Origin: Pandoraea pulmonicola
GTDB lineage: Bacteria > Pseudomonadota > Gammaproteobacteria > Burkholderiales > Burkholderiaceae
Reading direction: 5' to 3'
Assembly (NCBI RefSeq): GCF_000815105.2
Contig: NZ_CP010310.2
Coordinates: 4,588,001-4,652,000 of the forward strand
Length of the DNA: 64,000 nucleotides
Part shown: positions 18,506 through 30,005 of the stretch, piece after piece
How positions within the stretch are numbered: position 1 is the stretch's first letter
Layout: the number at the start of each line of letters is the position of its first letter
Notes under the pieces: generated by a model
Databases searched by the model: none
Seen by the model: the letters and a program-made list of their open reading frames with translations, nothing else
What the model was told of the DNA's origin: nothing
Program-made: the position numbers and the translations under genes

Positions 18506-20728
18506 ATGGACTACCAGACCGATATCAAGAAGTTCCTTTACAGCCATTACTTTTTCAGCGGCACCCGGCAGGCGGTGGGCGTCGTGATGCCCGCGCTCGT
18601 GTTGTTCTGGGGAATGGATCAGCATCTGCTCGGCATCGAAGTCGCCTCCGGCGCCCTGTGCGCGAGCGTGGTGGATATCAACGGCCCGCTGCGCCACAAG
18701 CACACGGAACTCCTCAGCTGCACGCTGCTCGGCGCGCTCACGGTGCTCATCACCGGCATGGCCACCGCCGCGCAGCCGTGGCAACTCTGGCTCACCACGC
18801 TGATCCTGACGTTCGGGCTGTCGATGCTCGTGATCTACGGCTATCGCGCGTCGCTCGTGAGCTTCGCCTGCCTGATGATGATGGTGCTCAACGTCGAGGC
18901 GGATCTGACCCGGCACCAGGCCGTGCTCGATGCGGGCGCCGTGCTCGCGGGCGGCCTCTGGTACACCTACTTCAGCCTGGTCGTCTGCCGCGTCTGGTGG
19001 TTTCGCATCGAGCAGCAGACGCTCGCCGAGTGCTTCTTCGTCACCGCGCAGTACCTGGACGCCAAAGCGGCGTTCTACGACACCTCGACCGATATCGACG
19101 AATGCTACCGGCGGCTCATCGCCGCCCAGGTCAACGTTGTGGAAAAGCAGCAGGCGGCGCGCGAGATCATCCTGCGCAACCTCCCACGGCTGCGCACCGG
19201 TACGTTGGAACCGCGACGCACGATGCTGTTCAACCTGTTCATCAACATCGTCGACCTGCATGAGGTCGTGGTGTCGGTGCACACCGACTACCCGATGCTG
19301 CGCCGCGAGTTCGCCAATAACGACGTGCTCCTTTTCTTCCGCGACATGATCCGCAAGATCGCGAACGAGGTCGATGCGATCGGTTATGCCATCGCGACCA
19401 ACGAGCCGTCGCGCGCGCAACGCAGCTGGCGCGCGGAGTTCCGCGCCATCGAGTACGAGATCGAGCTCATGCGCAAGCAGGGCCTGCCGCAGCGCGCGCC
19501 CGAGGCCTACCAGGCCGTCGCGAGCACCTTCCGGCGCGTGTGGAGCAGCACGCGCGTGGTCGAGCGCATGCATCGCAACACGAATCTGGCAACCGCCGGC
19601 TCGGCCACGGAAATGCAAATCGACCAGGCGCTCGTGCGCTTCACGTCGCGGCAGAGCTTTTCACCGAAACTTCTCTGGAAGAATCTGACGTTCTCCTCGC
19701 CGAGCTTCCGCCATGCGCTGCGCGTGACGATCGCCATCACGGCGGGGCTGATCATCTGCGAGAACTGGTCATTGCTCGCGGGACAGGCCCACAGTTACTG
19801 GGTGCTGCTCACGATCATCGTGATTCTCAAGCCCGGTTTCAGCCTGACGAAGCAGAAAAATGCGCAGCGCCTGACGGGCACGCTCGTCGGGTGCGTGAGC
19901 GTGCTGATCATCCTCGCGTTCGTGCACAAGCCCTGGGTGCTGCTCGCCCTGATGTTCTTCTGCATGGTCATGGGCAACAGCCTGTCGTTGTTCAACTACG
20001 GGCTGTCGGTGGTGTTCATGTCGTCGTATGTGCTGCTGCTGTTCCACTTCCTGCTGCCGGGGTCGCTGTCGGTGATCGGCGAGCGCGCCATCGACACGTT
20101 GATCGGCTCGGCCGTGGCGCTGGTGTGCTCGTATCTCTTCCCGTATTGGGAATACCGCCTGATGGGGCCGCTCATTCGCAATGCGGTGCAATCGACGCGC
20201 GCCTATCTCGAGTCTTGCGCCGGCCGCGACGGCAAGCGCGACGATTTCGCCTATCGCATGGCGCGCAAGGACATGCACATCGCCTTCGGGAATTTCGGGG
20301 CGGCGTTCAAGCGGATGATGCTCGAGCCGAAGTCCAAGCAGGTCTCGGTGGGCGAGCTCAACGATCTGCTCGTGCAGAACCATGTGATGGCGTCCTACAT
20401 CACGGGCATGGCGGAGGTGTTGCCGCGTCAGATCGCGGCGGACAAGAGCGGAGAACTGGGGCAGGTGGTGTCGGCGATCAGCGATCTGCTGTCGCAGGCG
20501 GTGGCGGCGCCGGCGGCGTCGGTGCCGACGGATACCCAGGCGGCGAGCGAAGCCATGCGCGATTACACACGGCGGCTCGACGCGCTCGTCGTGAGCCAGG
20601 AGCAGCAGCCCGACGCGCCCGAAGCTCACGTGCAGGAGATCAAGCAGGTGGTGCATCAACTCAAGCAGATGCTGCGGGCGGGAGAACTGATCCTGCGGGA
20701 TATGCGGGCGATTCGTCTACCGGCCTGA
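18506..20728 (+). CDS. FUSC (YccS/YhfK-like) inner-membrane protein
   Basis: A 740-residue FUSC-family protein, related to YccS/YhfK and to aromatic-acid or fusaric-acid exporters. It has the duplicated layout of the family: a first membrane block at about residues 20-170, a cytoplasmic part to about 390, a second membrane block at about 400-550 (VTIAITAGLIICENWS, YWVLLTIIVILKPGFS, where the FUSC core motif is recognisable), and a cytoplasmic C-terminal helical tail. No adaptor protein gene lies beside it, unlike AaeAB-type pumps, so the YccS-like group fits better. It is divergent from recC and converges with the RcsB-like gene. The substrate is unknown. Confidence 0.85.
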   Translation: MDYQTDIKKFLYSHYFFSGTRQAVGVVMPALVLFWGMDQHLLGIEVASGALCASVVDINGPLRHKHTELLSCTLLGALTVLITGMATAAQPWQLWLTTLILTFGLSMLVIYGYRASLVSFACLMMMVLNVEADLTRHQAVLDAGAVLAGGLWYTYFSLVVCRVWWFRIEQQTLAECFFVTAQYLDAKAAFYDTSTDIDECYRRLIAAQVNVVEKQQAAREIILRNLPRLRTGTLEPRRTMLFNLFINIVDLHEVVVSVHTDYPMLRREFANNDVLLFFRDMIRKIANEVDAIGYAIATNEPSRAQRSWRAEFRAIEYEIELMRKQGLPQRAPEAYQAVASTFRRVWSSTRVVERMHRNTNLATAGSATEMQIDQALVRFTSRQSFSPKLLWKNLTFSSPSFRHALRVTIAITAGLIICENWSLLAGQAHSYWVLLTIIVILKPGFSLTKQKNAQRLTGTLVGCVSVLIILAFVHKPWVLLALMFFCMVMGNSLSLFNYGLSVVFMSSYVLLLFHFLLPGSLSVIGERAIDTLIGSAVALVCSYLFPYWEYRLMGPLIRNAVQSTRAYLESCAGRDGKRDDFAYRMARKDMHIAFGNFGAAFKRMMLEPKSKQVSVGELNDLLVQNHVMASYITGMAEVLPRQIAADKSGELGQVVSAISDLLSQAVAAPAASVPTDTQAASEAMRDYTRRLDALVVSQEQQPDAPEAHVQEIKQVVHQLKQMLRAGELILRDMRAIRLPA

Positions 20729-20780
20729 CGCCCGCTTCATGCCGAGGACGGCGTGGGCCGCTGCGGCCGACAAGCGCGCC

Positions 20781-21419
20781 TCACGTGATGCCGGTCCGTG
20801 TGGCGTAGTGATAGAGATCGACGTCGCGATCCAGACCCAGCTTGCGCATGGCGTTCGTCTTTTGCGAGCTGACGGTCTTCACGCTGCGGCTGAGCTTGAA
20901 CGCGATCTCGCTGATGGTGAGACCCGACACGAAGAGTCGCACCACCTCCACCTCGCGCCCCGAGAGCTTCGACGCGTCGATCTCGGTGTCATCGACCACG
21001 GAATCGTGCAACCGGGTCGCGAGCCCGGCGGGGATGTAACGACTGCCATCGGCCACCACGCACACGATGTCCGCGATCGAACTCTGCTCGTCGAGCTTCG
21101 AGAGTATCGAATGCACGCCCAGCTTGAGCATGCCGCGCAGGATCGCCAGGTTTTCCAGCATCGTCACGACAATGATCTTGATGTTCGGGAAGTACCGCCG
21201 AACGTAGCCGATGAGAAAGAGGCCGTCCTTGAAATGGCCGCCCGGCATCGAGAAATCGGTCACGAGAATGTCGCATGGCGCTCTCGCAAGCAGGCTCACA
21301 AGTTCGGACGAGTTGGCCGCCTCGCCCACCAGTTGAATCATGTCCCGCTCTTCGAGCAGTCGCCGTATTCCATAACGCACTATCGGATGGTCGTCCGCGA
21401 CCACGACGTTGATCGTCAT
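20781..21419 (-). CDS. RcsB-like response regulator (NarL/FixJ family)
   Basis: A 212-residue response regulator. The receiver domain (about 1-125) has the acidic pair D9-D10, phosphoacceptor D55 in VTDFSMPG, a Thr in IIVVTM and a Lys in SILSKLD. The LuxR-type helix-turn-helix at about 145-205 reads LSGREVEVVRLFVSGLTISEI, then RSVKTVSSQKTNAMRKLG. The SMPG motif and the TVSSQK..AM.KLG recognition helix resemble enterobacterial RcsB more than NarL or FixJ. The start at 21419 has GGGGGAG upstream. No sensor kinase or phosphotransfer gene is next to it, so it is an orphan; partner and targets cannot be read from context. Confidence 0.9.
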   Translation of the reverse strand: MTINVVVADDHPIVRYGIRRLLEERDMIQLVGEAANSSELVSLLARAPCDILVTDFSMPGGHFKDGLFLIGYVRRYFPNIKIIVVTMLENLAILRGMLKLGVHSILSKLDEQSSIADIVCVVADGSRYIPAGLATRLHDSVVDDTEIDASKLSGREVEVVRLFVSGLTISEIAFKLSRSVKTVSSQKTNAMRKLGLDRDVDLYHYATRTGIT

Positions 21420-21815
21420 CGTTGTCTCTCCCCCTATTCGTCATCTGGCAAACCGTGGACGGTGCTCGTCGCACCGTACTTCGCGCGGCTGTGGCAGCGA
21501 AGCGAATCCATTCTGGCAAAAAGGAAACGGGCGAACCTGCTGGGAATCGTCACATTACCGTGACGTCGGGACATCGCTGCCACGCGGTGTGGTCAACCCG
21601 CGTGAGCCCCGCATGCTGCCCGATAGAGCGGGTACTGCGACCTAGAGGCTTGTCGGGACGCGGGCAGACGTGAAATTGCACAGCGGCGCGGCGACATCGT
21701 CTGTGCTACTCGCGTTACCGGCCTTCGGACGATTCTTCGCGCGAGCTTCCGCCTGTCCGATTGGGAAGTTCGGAAATACCTTAAACATTGGGACCTGAAC
21801 CGGCCGCACGGCGCG
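21420..21815. other. Intergenic region, 396 bases
   Basis: It lies between the start of the RcsB-like gene and the stop of the efflux outer-membrane gene, both on the minus strand. It should hold the promoter of the RcsB-like gene and the end of the efflux operon. I see no open frame with a ribosome binding site and no strong hairpin with a T-run. Confidence 0.4.
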
Positions 21816-23453
21816 TTACTCCTGCGCGGCGGCGCCAGAGTTGCGTTCCGCACCCTCTGCGCTGCCTACGCTTCCTGCGCTTCCTGTGCTTCCCGCGGTC
21901 GGTGCACTCGCCGTGCCGGCTACGCTTGCAGCGGTCGCCGCATCGCCCGCCAGCCCGTGCCAGCCACCGCCCAGCGCCGTCACGAGCAGCACGTTCGCGG
22001 TGAACTGGCGGCCGAGAATCGTGAGCGCCGTCCGCTCGGAAGTGTAGGCCGTCGTCTGTGCGGTAAGCACATTCTGGAATCCGACGGTGCCCGCCTTGTA
22101 TTGGTTGAGGATGAGTTGCAACGCGTCGCGCGACGACTGCACCGCCTGGTTCTGCACGGCCGCTTCGCGTCCCAGGTAATTGAGCGCCGCGAGATTGTCC
22201 TCGACCGACTGGAACGCCGCGAGCACCGTCTGGCGATAGGTCGCCACCTGCGCGTCGTAGGCCGCGATCGCCGCATCGGTCTGCGCGCGACGCAGGCCAC
22301 CGTCGAAAAGCGTTGCCGCCAGCGCGGGGCCGACCGACCAGAAGCGGCTCGGCAGCGTCAGCCAGTTGGCGAAGCTGCTGCTCTGGAAACCACCCGTCGC
22401 CGAGAGCGTCAGCGCGGGGAAGAAGGCGGCCTTGGCCACGCCGATCCTGGCGTTCGCGGCGGCCACGGCCCGCTCGGCCGACGCGACGTCGGGGCGACGC
22501 TCCAGCAACTGCGACGGCAAGCCCACCGGCACCGGCGGCAATGCCGCACGCAATGGCGCCGGCGCAAGCGAGAACGCCGCGGGCGCCTTGCCGACGAGCA
22601 GCGCGATCGCATGCTCCAGTTGGGCTCGCGTCACCTCGATATCGATGGCGGCCGCCTGCGCCGACTGGAGCTGGGTCTGCGCCTGAATCACGTCCGAGCG
22701 CTGTGCAACGCCGACCGCGTACTGGTTCTGCGTGAGCTTGAGCGTCTGCTCGTACGCGCTCACCGTGCGATCGAGCAATGCCTTCTGCGCGTCCGTCACA
22801 CGCAGGTCGAAGTAGTTCTGCGCGAGCAGCGCCTGCGCGGACAGACGCGCATTGGCCAGATCGGCCGCGCTCGCCTCGGCGCTGGCGTTGCCGGCCTCGA
22901 CCGAGCGGCGCACGCTGCCCCAGATGTCCGGCTCCCAGCTTGCGGTGCCCGACAGGCTGTAGCTGTTCGAAATGCCGCCCGCGCCGGCGCCGGACACGGC
23001 CGTGTTACTCACGCGCGAGCTGCTGCGCGTGAGGCTCGAATTCGCACCGATGGTCGGGAAAAACGCTGAGCGCGCTTGCGACGCCACCGCCAGCGCCTGC
23101 CGGTAATTGGCCTCGGCCGCCTTGATGTTCTGATTGTTGACGTCGACCTGCTGCATCAGATCGGCAAGCACCGGGTCCTGATAGATCGACCACCATTCGC
23201 CCTTGGCGAGCGCGTCGCCCGGCTCGGCGATCTTCCAGTCCCCCGTTTCCTTGAACGCGGCGGGCGTGTCCATTTCCGGGCGCACGTAGTCCGGCCCCAC
23301 GGCGCAACCCGCGAGCCACAACACGGCGCTCGCCGCCAGAAACGCCGCCGTGCGGCGCGCGCGCGGCGACGCCCCCGCCCTCCTCTGACGCCCCGCCGCG
23401 GCGCGGGCGTGAGAACGAATGAGCGGGACTTGACGATTCAGGGTACGAGACAT
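21816..23453 (-). CDS. Outer-membrane efflux lipoprotein (NodT/OpmB-like) of the RND pump
   Basis: This is the TolC-type exit duct of the tripartite pump encoded just upstream. After a long Arg-rich leader, residues about 36-51 form a lipoprotein signal with lipobox LAGC, followed by GPDYVRP, the standard start of NodT-type factors. Two outer-membrane efflux repeats follow, with LLERRPDVASAERAVAAANA and the NQYKAGTVGFQNVLTAQT end motif. The start was set at 23453; an ATG at 23462 is equally possible. It lies 139 bases after the second RND gene. The C-terminal tail of about 35 residues is low complexity (Ala/Gly/Ser/Thr), partly coded by a 9-base repeat at 21860-21895, and is longer than usual. 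Confidence 0.93.
   Translation of the reverse strand: MSRTLNRQVPLIRSHARAAAGRQRRAGASPRARRTAAFLAASAVLWLAGCAVGPDYVRPEMDTPAAFKETGDWKIAEPGDALAKGEWWSIYQDPVLADLMQQVDVNNQNIKAAEANYRQALAVASQARSAFFPTIGANSSLTRSSSRVSNTAVSGAGAGGISNSYSLSGTASWEPDIWGSVRRSVEAGNASAEASAADLANARLSAQALLAQNYFDLRVTDAQKALLDRTVSAYEQTLKLTQNQYAVGVAQRSDVIQAQTQLQSAQAAAIDIEVTRAQLEHAIALLVGKAPAAFSLAPAPLRAALPPVPVGLPSQLLERRPDVASAERAVAAANARIGVAKAAFFPALTLSATGGFQSSSFANWLTLPSRFWSVGPALAATLFDGGLRRAQTDAAIAAYDAQVATYRQTVLAAFQSVEDNLAALNYLGREAAVQNQAVQSSRDALQLILNQYKAGTVGFQNVLTAQTTAYTSERTALTILGRQFTANVLLVTALGGGWHGLAGDAATAASVAGTASAPTAGSTGSAGSVGSAEGAERNSGAAAQE
21860..21895. repeat. Nine-base repeat in the 3' end of the outer-membrane efflux gene
   Basis: Four degenerate 9-base units (CGCTGCCTA, CGCTTCCTG twice, TGCTTCCCG) code for the Gly-Ser-Ala/Val-rich tail. 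The unit length keeps the frame. Confidence 0.6.
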
Positions 23454-23592
23454 GGCACACATCGGCCCATCGGCCGGGACAGGAGTTACGGGAGACGCAT
23501 CGGTGCGCGTGCCGACGACTCCATCGGCACATCCACCGGAGACGACAGTAGCGTGGGCGACAGGGAGCGCTCCGCGCACAGGACGAACGGCA

Positions 23593-26500
23593 TCAGCCAT
23601 GGCCAACCTCCCCGACGTCGCTCTTGCCGCTCTGGCCGCGCGCACGCCAACGCGCCCAGCGCAGGCGCAAACGATCGAGATACAGGTACACCACCGGTGT
23701 CGTGTAAAGCGTGAGTACCTGGCTGACGAGCAGGCCGCCCACGATCGAAATCCCCAGCGGCTGACGCAGTTCCGCACCGTCCCCGGTGCCGAGCGCGAGC
23801 GGAATCGCGCCGAGCATGGCGGCCATCGTCGTCATCATGATCGGACGGAAACGCAGCACGCATGCGTGATAGATCGCATCGCGCGGCGCCATGTTCTGCC
23901 GGCGCTCGGCCTCCAGCGCGAAGTCGATCATCATGATCGCGTTCTTCTTGACGATGCCGATGAGCAGAATCACGCCGATGAGCGCGATGATGCTGAATTC
24001 CGTATTGAACAGCAGCAGCGCGAGCAGCGCCCCCACGCCCGCCGACGGCAGCGTCGACAGAATGGTGAGCGGGTGGATATAGCTCTCGTAGAGCACACCC
24101 AGCACGATGTACACCGTGAGCAGCGCCGTCAGAATCAGAATCGGCTGCGACGACAATGCCGACTGGAACGCCTGCGCCGTCCCCTGGAAACTGCCTTGCA
24201 CCGACGTGGGCATGCCCAGGCGGCTCACCGCATCCTTGATCGACGCCTGCGCCTCGGAGAGCGACACGCCCGGCGGCAGGTTGAACGAAATCGTGCTCGC
24301 GGCGAACTGCCCCTGGTGCGACACGCCCAGCGCGGTGTTCGTCGGGCGGTAGCGCGCGAACGCCGAGAGCGGCACCTGCGCGCCGGTGGACGTCACCACG
24401 TAGATATCCTTGAGCGACTCCGGACTCTGCCACCACTGCGGCGCAACCTCCATCACCACCTTGTACTGGTTGAGCGGGTTGTAGATGGTCGAGACCTGCC
24501 GCTGCCCGAACGCGTCGTTGAGCACGTTGTCGATCTGGCTCATCGTCAGGCCCAGTCGCGATGCCTGATCGCGATCGACGTCGAGTGTCGTCTGCAGGCC
24601 CTTGTCCTGCTGGTCGGTATTCACGTCCACGAGGTTCGGCAGACGCGAAATCGCATTGCGCACCTTCGGCTCCCACTCGCGAAGTTGCTGCAGATCGTCG
24701 GCCTGCAAGGTGTATTGGTACTGCGCGTTGCTCGAGCGCCCGCCCACGCGAATGTCCTGCACGGACTGCAGGTAGAGCATCGCGCCCGGCTCCTTGGCCA
24801 GCTTGCCGCGCAGGCGCGCAATCACCTGATCGGCGCTGGTCTTGCGCTCGCCCAGCGGCTTGAGCGTGACGAACATGGAGCCGCCGTTGCGGTTCGAGCC
24901 GCCCGTGAAGCCGGTGACGGTCGTGACGTCCGGGTCGGCCTGCACGATCCTGATGAAATCGGCGAGCTTCTTCTCCATCGCCTGGAACGAGATCGCCTGA
25001 TCGGCCTGAATGAAGCCGATCATCCTGCCCGTGTCCTGCTGCGGAAAGAAGCCCTTCGGCACCACGGTGTACAACCAGACATTCAGGCAGATGGTCGCGA
25101 ACAGGATGACGAGCATCAGCGGCCCGTGCCGCAGCGCCCATGCCAGCGAGCGCTCGTACTCGCGCAACATGCCCTCGAACATGCGCTCGGTCCACTCGCC
25201 CATGCGCGTCCAGACCGTGCGACGCGGCGGCGGCTCGGGCGCGAGCGGCGCCGTCCCAACGGGCACGCCCGGTGCGGGCTTGCCCTTGAGCAAGCGCGCG
25301 CACATCATCGGCGTGGTCGTGAGCGAGACGACCAGCGAGACCATGATGGCCGCCGTGAGCGTCACCGCGAACTCGCGGAACAGGCGGCCGACAATGCCGC
25401 CCATGAGCAGCAGCGGGATGAATACCGCCACCAGCGAAATGCTCATCGACAGCACCGTGAAACCCACTTCGCGCGTCCCCTTGAGCGCCGCCGCGAAGGG
25501 ACTCAGCCCCTCCTCGATATGCCGAGAGATGTTCTCCAGCACCACGATGGCGTCATCGACGACGAAGCCCGTCGCAATGGTCAACGCCATGAGCGACAGG
25601 TTATCGAGGCTGAACCCGCACAGATACATGATGCCGAAGGTGCCGATCAGCGAGACCGGCACGGCCACGCTCGGGATCAGCGTCGCACGCCAGTTGCGCA
25701 GGAAGATGAACACCACCATGATCACCAGCGCTATGGAGATCAGCAGCGTGTGCTCGACTTCCTTGAGCGACGCGCGGATCGTCGGCGTGCGGTCCATTAC
25801 CACGTCGAGATTGATCGCGGCGGGGATCGACGCACGCAGATTCGGCAGAATCCGGTTGATGCCGTCGACCGTCTCGATGATGTTCGCCCCGGGCTGCGTC
25901 GTGATGATCAGCAGCACCGACGGCTTGCCGTTGGCCGAACCGGCATTGCGCAGATCCTGCACCGAATCGACCACGTCGGCGACATCGGCCAGGCGCACGG
26001 GGCGCCCGTCCCGATAGCTGATGATGACCGGCAGGTACTCCTTGGCCGTCTTGGCCTGATCGTTGGCGAGAATCTGCCAGCGCCGGTCGCCGTCTTCGAG
26101 TGCGCCCTTCGGCCGGTTCGCGTTGACCGACTGGATGGCCGTGCGCACCGTCTCCAGCGGAATCTGATACTTGTTGAGCGCCGTGGGATTGAGTTCGACG
26201 CGCACCGCCGGCAGCGAGCTGCCGCCCACCGTCACGTCGCCCACGCCGTCGAGTTGCGAGATCTTCTGCGCGAGGATGGTCGACGCCGCGTCGTACATCT
26301 GCCCGCGCGTCATGCTCTCGGAGGTCAGCGCGATGATCATCACCGGCGCGCTCGCCGGGTTCACCTTGCGATAGGTCGGGTTGCTCGGCAGCCCCGTGGG
26401 CAGCAGGCTGCGCGCCGCGTTGATCGCCGCCTGCACGTCGCGGGCCGCGCCGTTGATGTCGCGCGAGAGGTCGAATTGCAGCGTGATGCGCGTGGAGCCC

Positions 26501-26757
26501 AGCGAGCTGTTCGACGTCATTTCGGTCACGCCGGCGATGCGGCCGAGGGAGCGCTCCAGCGGCGTGGCCACGCTCGCCGCCATCGTCTCGGGACTCGCCC
26601 CGGGCAGCGACGCGGAAACGGAAATCGTCGGAAAATCGACCTGTGGCAGCGGCGAGACCGGCAGCAAGCCGAACGCGACAGCGCCCGCGAGCGTCACCCC
26701 GATGGTGAGCAGGACCGTGGCGACCGAGCGCTTGATGAAGACGGCCGACAGGTTCAT
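23593..26757 (-). CDS. mdtC: RND efflux permease, MdtC/MuxC-like
   Basis: A 1054-residue RND-family inner-membrane proton/drug antiporter. The N-terminus [18 protein letters not shown], the porter-domain phrase [20 protein letters not shown] and the TM4 proton-relay motif [16 protein letters not shown] are typical of MdtC/MuxC, the second permease of two-permease pumps. Twelve membrane segments and two large periplasmic loops are expected and fit the hydrophobic pattern. Its start overlaps the stop of the first permease by four bases (ATGA), so the two are coupled and probably form a heterotrimer as in MdtBC. In E. coli this pump handles bile salts and novobiocin; substrates here are unknown. 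Confidence 0.96.
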   Translation of the reverse strand: MNLSAVFIKRSVATVLLTIGVTLAGAVAFGLLPVSPLPQVDFPTISVSASLPGASPETMAASVATPLERSLGRIAGVTEMTSNSSLGSTRITLQFDLSRDINGAARDVQAAINAARSLLPTGLPSNPTYRKVNPASAPVMIIALTSESMTRGQMYDAASTILAQKISQLDGVGDVTVGGSSLPAVRVELNPTALNKYQIPLETVRTAIQSVNANRPKGALEDGDRRWQILANDQAKTAKEYLPVIISYRDGRPVRLADVADVVDSVQDLRNAGSANGKPSVLLIITTQPGANIIETVDGINRILPNLRASIPAAINLDVVMDRTPTIRASLKEVEHTLLISIALVIMVVFIFLRNWRATLIPSVAVPVSLIGTFGIMYLCGFSLDNLSLMALTIATGFVVDDAIVVLENISRHIEEGLSPFAAALKGTREVGFTVLSMSISLVAVFIPLLLMGGIVGRLFREFAVTLTAAIMVSLVVSLTTTPMMCARLLKGKPAPGVPVGTAPLAPEPPPRRTVWTRMGEWTERMFEGMLREYERSLAWALRHGPLMLVILFATICLNVWLYTVVPKGFFPQQDTGRMIGFIQADQAISFQAMEKKLADFIRIVQADPDVTTVTGFTGGSNRNGGSMFVTLKPLGERKTSADQVIARLRGKLAKEPGAMLYLQSVQDIRVGGRSSNAQYQYTLQADDLQQLREWEPKVRNAISRLPNLVDVNTDQQDKGLQTTLDVDRDQASRLGLTMSQIDNVLNDAFGQRQVSTIYNPLNQYKVVMEVAPQWWQSPESLKDIYVVTSTGAQVPLSAFARYRPTNTALGVSHQGQFAASTISFNLPPGVSLSEAQASIKDAVSRLGMPTSVQGSFQGTAQAFQSALSSQPILILTALLTVYIVLGVLYESYIHPLTILSTLPSAGVGALLALLLFNTEFSIIALIGVILLIGIVKKNAIMMIDFALEAERRQNMAPRDAIYHACVLRFRPIMMTTMAAMLGAIPLALGTGDGAELRQPLGISIVGGLLVSQVLTLYTTPVVYLYLDRLRLRWARWRARGQSGKSDVGEVGHG

Positions 26758-29700
26758 CGCACAGGACCGTCCATGGTCGCCGGATGGCCGCCGCCGTGGC
26801 CCTCGCCGCCATTGCCACCACTATCGCCATCGTCGTCCGACGGGCCGAAGCGCCGCTCGCGCCATGCGCGCGCACGCGCCGCCCAGCGATCGAACCAGAG
26901 ATAGATCACCGGCGTGGTGAACAGCGTGAGCACCTGACTGACCATCAACCCGCCGACCATCGTGATACCGAGCGGCTGACGCAGCTCGGAGCCGACGCCC
27001 GAGCCGAGCATCAGCGGCAGCGCGCCGAGCACGGCGGCCATCGTCGTCATGAGGATCGGGCGAAAACGCAGCAGGCACGCCTGATAGATCGCCTCGCGCG
27101 GCGCCATGCCATGTTCGCGCTCGGCCTCGAGCGCGAAGTCGATCATCATGATGGCGTTCTTCTTGACGATGCCGATGAGCAGGATGATGCCGATGATCGC
27201 GATGATGCTGATGTCGTTGCCCGAGACCATGAGCGCGAGCAGCGCGCCCACGCCGGCCGAGGGTAGCGTCGAGAGGATCGTGACCGGGTGGATATAGCTC
27301 TCGTAGAGCACGCCCAGCACGATGTACATCGTCACCACGGCCGCCAGGATCAGCCACAGCGTGTTCGACAGCGACGCCTGGAACGCCTGCGCCGCGCCCT
27401 GGAAAGTCGTCTGCGTGCTCACCGGCAGGCCGATGGACTGTTCGGCCTCGGTGATCGCCTTGACGGCATCGCCCAGCGACGCGCCCTTGGCCAGGTTGAA
27501 CGAAATCGTCGCGGCCGGGAACTGCGCCTGATGGTTGATCGCAAGCGGCGTGGGCTTCTCGATGATCTTCGCGAACGACGTGAGCGGCACCTGCACGCCC
27601 GAACTCGACGCCACGTAGATGCCCTTGAGCGCATCGGGGCCACGCTGAAAGTCGTTGGCCACCTCGAGCACCACGCGGTACTGCGACGCCTGCGTGTAGA
27701 TCGTCGAGATCAGCCGCTGACCGAACGCGCTGTAGAGCGTCTGATCGACCGACGCCGGCGTCACGCCCAGGCGCCCCGCCGTATCGCGATCGATTTCCAC
27801 GTAGGCTTGCAAGCCGTTGACCTGCAAGTCGCTCGTCACGTCGGCGAGCTGCGGCACATGCCGCAGCTTCTCGACGAGCTTCGGCACCCACACGCCCAGC
27901 GTGTCCAGGCTCGGGTCCTGCAATGTGAACTGATATTGCGTGCGGCTGATCCGGTCTTCGATCGTCAGATCCTGCACCGGCTGCATGTACAGCGCGATGC
28001 CCGGAACCTTCGCCACGGCCGGCTGGATGCGGCGAATGACTTCCGAGGCATCCACCCCGCGCACGCCCTTGTCTTTCAGGTTAATGAGCAGACGGCCGCT
28101 GTTGAGCGTGGCGTTCACGCCGTCCACGCCGATGAACGACGACACCGATTCGACGGCCGGGTCCTTGAGCACTTCGGCCACCAGCGCCTGCTGACGCTCG
28201 CCCATCGCCGCAAACGATATCGACTGCGGTGCTTCGGAGATGCCCTGGATCACGCCGGTGTCCTGCACCGGGAAGAAGCCCTTGGGCACCCACAGATACA
28301 GCAGCACCGTGAGCACGAGCGTGCCGAGCGCCACGAGCAGCGTGGCCGGTTGACGATCGAGCACCCACGTGAGCCACTCTCCGTACTTGGCGATGATGCG
28401 ATCGAACATCTCGCCGGTCTTGCGGTAGAACTTGCCCTGCTTGTCTTCCGGCACGTGACGCAGCAGCTTCGCGCACATCATCGGCGTGAGCGTGAGCGAG
28501 ACGACCGCCGAGATGAGGATCGAGACCGCGAGTGTGATCGCGAACTCGCGGAACAGCCGCCCGACCACGTCGCCCATGAACAGCAGCGGGATGAGCACGG
28601 CGATGAGCGAGAACGTCAGCGAAATGATCGTGAAACCGATCTGCTCCGCGCCCTTGAGCGCCGCCTGCAGCGGCTTCTCGCCCTGTTCCATGTAGCGCGC
28701 GATGTTCTCGATCATCACGATGGCGTCGTCGACCACGAAGCCCGTCGCGATGGTCAGCGCCATGAGCGTGAGGTTGTTGATCGAGAAGCCGGCGAGATAC
28801 ATCACGCCGAACGTGCCCACCAGCGAGAGCGGCACGGCCACGCTCGGGATGATGGTGGCCGAGACGTTGCGCAGGAACAGGAAGATCACCATCACCACGA
28901 GCGCGACGGCGAGAATGAGCTCGAACTGCACGTCGGAGACCGACGCGCGAATCGTCGTCGTGCGGTCGGTGAGCAGCTTCACGTCGATGCTGCCCGGCAG
29001 CGACGCCTGCAACTGCGGCAGCAGCGCCTTGACCTTGTTGACCGTCTCGATCACATTCGCGCCCGGCTGGCGCTGCACGTTCACCACGATGGCCGGCGTG
29101 GTGTCGGCCCAGGCGGCGAGCTTGGTGTTCTCCGCGCCGTCGATCACGTCCGCGATGTCCGACAGCCGGATAGGTCCGCCGTTCTTGTAGGCGATGACGA
29201 GATTGCGGTATTCGTCGGCCGAAGCGAGCTGATCGTTGGCGTCGATGGTCGACGCGCGCAGCGGGCCGTCGAAGCTGCCCTTCGCCTGATTGACGTTGGC
29301 CGCCGCGATGGACGTGCGCACGTCTTCGATATTGAGCCCGTACGAGGTGATCGCACGCGGGTTGACCTGGATGCGCACGGCCGGACGCTGACCGCCCGAG
29401 ATGCTCACCAGACCGATGCCGGGCAACTGCGAGATCTTCTGCGCGACGCGGGTGTCGACGAGGTCCTCCAGCTTGGGCAGCGGCATGGTCTTCGACATGA
29501 CCGCCAGCGTCAGGATCGGCGTATCGGCCGGGTTGACCTTGCTGTAGATCGGCGGCATGGGCAAGTCGCTCGGCAGCAGGTTGCTGGCGCTGTTGATGGC
29601 GGCCTGCACCTCCTGTTCGGCGACGTCGAGCCCGAGATCGAGCGAGAACTGCAGCGTGATCACCGACGCGCCGCCCGAACTGGTCGACGACATCTGGTTG

Positions 29701-29930
29701 AGGCCCGGCATCTGGCCGAACTGCCGCTCCAGCGGCGCCGTCACCGACGACGTCATCACGTCCGGACTCGCGCCCGGGTAAAGCGTGACCACCTGGATGG
29801 TCGGATAGTCGACTTCCGGCAGCGCCGAGAGCGGCAGCAGCCGGTACGCGACGAAACCGGCGAGCAGGATCGCCAGCATCAGCAACGATGTGGCGACCGG
29901 TCGGAGAATAAACGGGCGTGACGGATTCAT
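26754..29930 (-). CDS. mdtB: RND efflux permease, MdtB/MuxB-like
   Basis: The first RND permease of the operon, 1058 residues. It begins [18 protein letters not shown] and has [20 protein letters not shown] and the relay motif [16 protein letters not shown], matching MdtB/MuxB. It lies 75 bases after the adaptor gene and overlaps the MdtC-like gene by four bases. Gene order adaptor, MdtB, MdtC, outer-membrane factor is that of Pseudomonas muxABC-opmB. The C-terminus is a Gly/Asp/His-rich tail ([18 protein letters not shown]), cytoplasmic and probably disordered; its His residues could bind metal, but that is a guess. Confidence 0.96.
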   Translation of the reverse strand: MNPSRPFILRPVATSLLMLAILLAGFVAYRLLPLSALPEVDYPTIQVVTLYPGASPDVMTSSVTAPLERQFGQMPGLNQMSSTSSGGASVITLQFSLDLGLDVAEQEVQAAINSASNLLPSDLPMPPIYSKVNPADTPILTLAVMSKTMPLPKLEDLVDTRVAQKISQLPGIGLVSISGGQRPAVRIQVNPRAITSYGLNIEDVRTSIAAANVNQAKGSFDGPLRASTIDANDQLASADEYRNLVIAYKNGGPIRLSDIADVIDGAENTKLAAWADTTPAIVVNVQRQPGANVIETVNKVKALLPQLQASLPGSIDVKLLTDRTTTIRASVSDVQFELILAVALVVMVIFLFLRNVSATIIPSVAVPLSLVGTFGVMYLAGFSINNLTLMALTIATGFVVDDAIVMIENIARYMEQGEKPLQAALKGAEQIGFTIISLTFSLIAVLIPLLFMGDVVGRLFREFAITLAVSILISAVVSLTLTPMMCAKLLRHVPEDKQGKFYRKTGEMFDRIIAKYGEWLTWVLDRQPATLLVALGTLVLTVLLYLWVPKGFFPVQDTGVIQGISEAPQSISFAAMGERQQALVAEVLKDPAVESVSSFIGVDGVNATLNSGRLLINLKDKGVRGVDASEVIRRIQPAVAKVPGIALYMQPVQDLTIEDRISRTQYQFTLQDPSLDTLGVWVPKLVEKLRHVPQLADVTSDLQVNGLQAYVEIDRDTAGRLGVTPASVDQTLYSAFGQRLISTIYTQASQYRVVLEVANDFQRGPDALKGIYVASSSGVQVPLTSFAKIIEKPTPLAINHQAQFPAATISFNLAKGASLGDAVKAITEAEQSIGLPVSTQTTFQGAAQAFQASLSNTLWLILAAVVTMYIVLGVLYESYIHPVTILSTLPSAGVGALLALMVSGNDISIIAIIGIILLIGIVKKNAIMMIDFALEAEREHGMAPREAIYQACLLRFRPILMTTMAAVLGALPLMLGSGVGSELRQPLGITMVGGLMVSQVLTLFTTPVIYLWFDRWAARARAWRERRFGPSDDDGDSGGNGGEGHGGGHPATMDGPVR

Positions 29931-30005
29931 TGGCTGCGTTGAAGGGCGTGGAGTACTTCTCTGGAGGCGTCGGAACGGCGTCGCGTGACTTCGCGCGACG
30001 CCACC

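Noticed and set aside
23452..26904. 1150-codon open frame on the plus strand opposite the mdtC-like gene
   Set aside because: It is the antisense frame of a highly biased G+C-rich gene. The product is Arg/His/Asp-rich with no motif, and the minus-strand RND gene is certain.
27288..29921. 877-codon plus-strand frame opposite the mdtB-like gene
   Set aside because: Same antisense effect: His/Arg/Asp-rich translation without family features.
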